In this document: positions 60,612 through 64,000 of the stretch, in pieces
Position numbering within the stretch: the stretch's first letter is position 1
Layout: each line of letters starts with the position of its first letter
Assembly (NCBI GenBank): GCA_030015575.1
Contig: JASDDO010000006.1
Location: 109,050,045 to 109,114,044 of the forward strand
Length of the DNA stretch: 64,000 nt
Source of the DNA: Agapanthus africanus
Taxonomy: Eukaryota; Streptophyta; Magnoliopsida; Asparagales; Amaryllidaceae
Reading direction: 5' to 3'
Notes under the pieces: generated by a model
The model's database searches: none
Told to the model about the DNA's origin: nothing
The model's input: only the letters and a program-made list of their open reading frames with translations
Position numbers and translations under genes: made by a program

Positions 60612-62081
60612 ATCCTAACTCGTCCTGACGCTTAACGCCATACGAGTGATTTCCCCGTAGATGTTAAATCTACTCACCTGGTCGTGCGCTACTCGTAGCC
60701 GACCAACTGCTTCTCTTTCATAGCCTCGTCCGACGTACCCGCCTGCGAACCTGGAATTACACAAGAATCCATATATAAGCAACTATCTCGCAAAATGCGA
60801 TATCGAAGTCAAACGATATGCTCGCGTCGCGAACTAAACGCGCGTGTGTACGATACGCTAAACGTGTGCTCGCGTCTAAAACTAACCCCGATACGCCGCG
60901 ATACGCTGCATCATGGAATCCTCTCGCGTATCGCGCGTATCGCGCGAACCAAACATACTAGAAATACGATATAACGCTCCAGATTCTACCCAGGCTAACA
61001 AATTACAAAACTATACATACCACTGGCCTAGAAATCATCACAGACTCCTACCCATCCAAACAACACCCAAAACTTCCCCTGTCTGGCCGTAAATTGCGGC
61101 CAGAAAGAATAAATTGGCAGCCTCGCATTGGGGTGGGGGTCTCGGGCTTTGTTGGTGTGGTCTAAACCTTATAAACAATCTCCAGTTTCCTCAATTTCAA
61201 CCTGAACTACCCGGGCCTATAGCAGATCACAGAAATCCAAACAGTTCACTTAGAAACACTAAATTGCACAATTTGAAACCTTATGGTATTTTGGTGAAAT
61301 CTAGGGTATAACTAGGTTCACATGGCCTTAATAACACCTAATTAGGCTAGGTTAACCAATACTAACAGCACTTAGCCATAAGTCCACACAAATCATCACT
61401 TAAAAGCACAAAACTCACTTTTTGCACAAACCGAAGCTAAACTACGCATACGCTAAACAAACATGAAGTTGGGCTCAAATTCTATACCTTACAATACCCT
61501 AGGTGCAAGGAGGAAGGAGTTGGAGAAGATGGAAGTGCTGCTGCAGCTGCTGGGGCTGCTGTTGGTGTTGCTGCTGCTGCTACTGCTTGCTGCTGCTGAT
61601 GCTTGTTGCTGCCTCTTCTGCTGCTGTGGCTGCTGCTTCCTCTGCTACTGCTGCTGCTGTAAGAGTGTGTGTGTGTGTGTTGAGAGTGAGAGGAGTGAGA
61701 TAGAGAAGTGAGGGCCCAAGTCAAAAGACCCCCCCTCTCTCTCCCTCTCTCTTCATTTAATGAGCATGGCTCAAGCCATGCCCATACCCCCTCTCTCATG
61801 CACCAAGTCAACAAAAAAAAAAGAAATTCAAATAATAAAACACACAAATAAATCCTAAAGCACTTAATACAAATAGGTTAACCCACCATGGTTGTTAATC
61901 ATGGTTTTAACCTCAAATCTAAACCCTAGTTTACATGCACAAGTGTGTGTGTGTCTAGAAAAATCCTAATAAAATATTCATTAATTAGAATAAAATATCA
62001 GAAACCTAATTTGGTAAAATTTTTACCAAAAACTATCTATCAAAATAAAATTAACCCCTAAACACAATCTAAGGTGTTACA
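60612..62081 (-). repeat. Gypsy G2 3' LTR, cut by Copia insertion
   Basis: Reads as the reverse complement of a chromovirus LTR starting TGTAACACCTTAGATTG at 62081. It is interrupted on its left by the LTR of F, so only about 1.47 kb is present. It contains a CpG-dense stretch (60790-60950), an imperfect GCT/CTG trinucleotide run (61540-61665), a short (GT)n (61665-61680), TCTC-rich sequence (61730-61760) and a possible cassette exon (60678-60750). The Cys/Leu-rich ORF at 61463-61711 is the trinucleotide run. Confidence 0.75.
60678..60750 (-). other. Possible 73-nt cassette exon in gypsy LTR G2
   Basis: Bounded on the minus strand by GTAATTCCAG (acceptor-like) and CCAG|GTGAGTAGAT (donor), matching the borders of the 70-nt segment in G1. 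Confidence 0.45.
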
Positions 62082-62101
62082 ATCTTCCCCCCTTAAAGAA
62101 A
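62082..62101 (-). promoter_or_regulatory. Polypurine tract, gypsy G2
   Basis: ATCTTCCCCCCTTAAAGAAA is the complement of a purine-rich AAGGGGGGAAGA-type tract next to the LTR, as in plant chromoviruses. Confidence 0.75.
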
Positions 62102-62278
62102 ATTCGTCCCCGAATTTTGAAATACAAAGCTAAGCATACCTTCAGAGAGATGAGGGAACTTCTTCCGCATCACGCCCTCAGCCTCCCAAGTGATCTCCTT
62201 ACCATTTGGGATGCACCAAAATTCCTTCACTGATGGCAAGACCTTCGATCGAAGCTGCTTCACCTGCCGGTCCAACAT
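62093..62278 (-). pseudogene. Chromodomain end of gypsy G2 polyprotein
   Basis: The 61-codon frame holds LDRQVKQLRSK, a degenerate VKEFW, ITWEAEGVMRKKFPHL and the terminal NSGTNFL. This is the C-terminal chromodomain pattern of plant chromovirus integrases (usually VKVLW, ATWEPE, MRKKYPHLF), which guides insertion to particular chromatin. The frame is closed upstream, so the protein is not made. It identifies G2 as a chromovirus on the minus strand. Confidence 0.8.
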
Positions 62279-63242
62279 TACGACTGGCTATTTGGTGAAC
62301 GAAGGATCATGCTTGAACTAAATGGTCTGGCGCTGAATCCAATGAGGAAGGTCATGAAGGTAATTGCAAAGTATCGACATAGGAAATACGGGGTGAATAC
62401 TCGATAATCTGGGTGGAAGTGCCCAACTTAAGGCAACGAACCAACTCGCCTTAGGGATCCTAAAAGACTTACTTATCCTGGAAAGCTTTTTAAACTCAAC
62501 AAGTCATTTATCGGAAATTTCCGTGGGAATACATGATCTGCCATTGCGAACTTGAATCTGCGACCCTCTTGGTCAGCATCTGATCTCCATCCGCAACGGA
62601 CCAATCTCATCCTGACCCAAAACAACCGGGTCATTTCCGAAATTTCTAAACTAGCTGTGGTCCAATAATCCTATAACACGGAGTTAGGAAAACAGACTGG
62701 TGATCGACATGACCTAGCCTCTAATCCTAAGGGTTACCAATTGGAGTGTCTCCTGATAACTGCTATCAAAGGAGAACCCTTATCGATGGTAAACGACGAT
62801 CCCCAACTGTCGACAACAATCTCTACACACGCACAACTTAGCAATAACAACTGAGCAAACTGAGTACCACCGGATGACGACATCCGAATGGAGTCACATC
62901 CTGACAACTCCTAGGTGGACACCATAACGAATTTTGGGGAGATCTGCTCTTGTTCCCTCTCCGGAACGGTTAAAGGTTGCAACTCTCCATCCGGTCTCAG
63001 TTGCCCAACTCAAACACACAACAAGACAGACACTTGAAACGAATCCCAAGACTTCTCTTTCTATCCCTGCCCGCTCGTAACTACCTTACAAGTCACGTTA
63101 GCAGTTGGTGGGGCATGAATGAGTACAGAGAGTTGACCGATGTGCCTGTCCTAGGATTCCTCGTCTCTTCGCTATAATATTAGGTATACAAGTGTCTCTC
63201 TAGCCTAGCACACCCTTGCCACAAGTCAAGGATTCCAAAAAT
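62279..63242 (-). pseudogene. Eroded integrase C-terminal region of G2
   Basis: Position in the element requires the integrase C-terminal part here. All frames are broken and I recognise no clear motif. There is no evidence of another gene. Confidence 0.4.
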
Positions 63243-63488
63243 TTACCCAGCCGGGTAGGCTCCAATATCCCTGACGAACGAGCGTCGGCGGCCAGTGTCT
63301 CGCGAAAGCGATTTAAGCAAAAGTGGTCGGGCGCGGACATGAGCAAGCTGTCTCCTCCGAAGAGATAAACTTATGTCGTACTCAACGATTGCACAAGAAC
63401 TGTGAATCTGCGGAGAACTATTAAAATAATCAAATTCCACCACAGGAAGATGTGCCTTTAACTCTGGTGGTCCACGAAAATCTGACAC
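63243..63488 (-). pseudogene. Integrase core remnant of gypsy G2
   Basis: The minus-strand frame contains KAHLPVVEFDYFNSS, corresponding to the W..HLPLVEFAYNNSYH stretch after the catalytic Glu of Ty3/gypsy integrase, followed by a degraded region that aligns loosely with APYEALYGR. It is open over 81 codons only. Confidence 0.65.
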
Positions 63489-64000
63489 GACTCATAAACA
63501 AGTGATGTCTCTAATCTCCAACGCAAAACCATCGCGGCCATCTCCAGATCAGGAGTGGGATATCCTTCTCGTACTTCCTCCAAATGTAAGGAAGCAAAAG
63601 AGATAACTCTATGGTGTCACCTCAGTACACCTTCGAGTCCTACTCACGAAACATCACAGTTAAACCACAAGGTCGCCCGAACCAAAGGCAAAGAAGGAGC
63701 TGAGGCAGTTGTTAACCGAGTCTTCAACTGCGGAAACTCCGCACACAAGCCTCAGCCCAGAGAAAGAAACCTCCAATCTGGTCAGTTTAGTCAACGGGCA
63801 GCATTATACTAGCAATCCTACAAGAGACGGCGGTAGCACCTGCTAAGCCAAAGTATGCGGACCTCCGTCCCGCTCACTAATTTGGGCCTAAGCTGTACGG
63901 CCACGATCTTCCTCGAAACCATACCAATTCGTCTCCGTAACTACAAAACTTAGGAGGCAACACAACAAGCTTGAAGGGACCACTCCGAGAATCTAGTAAA
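63489..64000 (-). pseudogene. Further decayed pol of G2
   Basis: Continuation towards integrase and RNase H is expected. The sequence shows stops in all minus-strand frames, and the plus-strand ORF at 63555-63812 has no recognisable domain. It is cut by the right window edge. Confidence 0.35.

Noticed and set aside
61463..61847. Leu/Cys-rich and Ser/His-rich ORFs on both strands
   Set aside because: Both are translations of an imperfect GCT trinucleotide run and TCTC repeats in a gypsy LTR.
63555..63812. Plus-strand ORF with FNCGNSAH, resembling a zinc knuckle
   Set aside because: Only one partial Cys/His match, on the strand opposite to G2 pol, and the knuckle pattern CX2CX4HX4C is not met.

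Overview
This is a stretch of plant nuclear genome made almost entirely of transposable elements. The evidence is LTRs over 2 kb long, primer-binding sites for initiator tRNA-Met, a Ty1/copia gag-protease-integrase frame, Ty3/gypsy LTRs with a chromodomain remnant, and a CACTA (En/Spm) DNA transposon with a TNP2-type transposase and split genes. I see no intact host gene, rRNA, tRNA or CRISPR array. Most Copia copies resemble the Angela/BARE lineage (LTR start TGTTGGATATATG, 2.1-2.2 kb LTRs, leader of 2.5-3 kb); this lineage call is from memory of the family.

Layout. 1-3229: leader of Copia element A (minus strand), cut by the window edge. 3230-3509: a chimeric LTR scrap. 3510-15268: Copia B (minus), with its leader split by a solo LTR (8943-11127, target-site duplication CATTA). 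15269-15930: an old LTR-like fragment into which a CACTA transposon has inserted. 15931 to about 23390: the CACTA element, with a left terminal repeat, a row of CCCCTACGG hairpins, an 11-exon accessory gene and a broken TNP2 transposase, both on the minus strand. 23391-25255: a 590-bp tandem repeat whose unit is a nested fold-back. 25411-26049: degenerate AACCCT/AACCCC telomere-like repeats. 26050-43217: Copia D (plus), the only copy with gag, interrupted at 28628-38817 by complete Copia C (minus, target-site duplication CAAGT) and cut off after integrase by a Ty3/gypsy LTR (G1, 43218-47706). 48045-60611: an inverted leader scrap, then a tandem Copia array E-LTR-F-LTR (minus) in which one LTR is shared. 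60612-64000: the 3' part of a decayed chromovirus-type gypsy element (G2, minus).

How the parts relate. A, B, C and F have lost gag in the same way and carry broken pol genes, yet C and F have near-identical LTR pairs. They look like non-autonomous passengers of D-like elements. What has been kept is non-coding: the PBS, a GC-rich hairpin at a nearly fixed 185-200 nt from the PBS, three hairpins presenting a common UUGAC...GUCAA core, a CCGTTAG hairpin, and a row of small palindromes in the LTRs. That conserved cis-acting structure is the most interesting content of the window. Exon borders and remnants were read by eye and no alignment or folding program was run.
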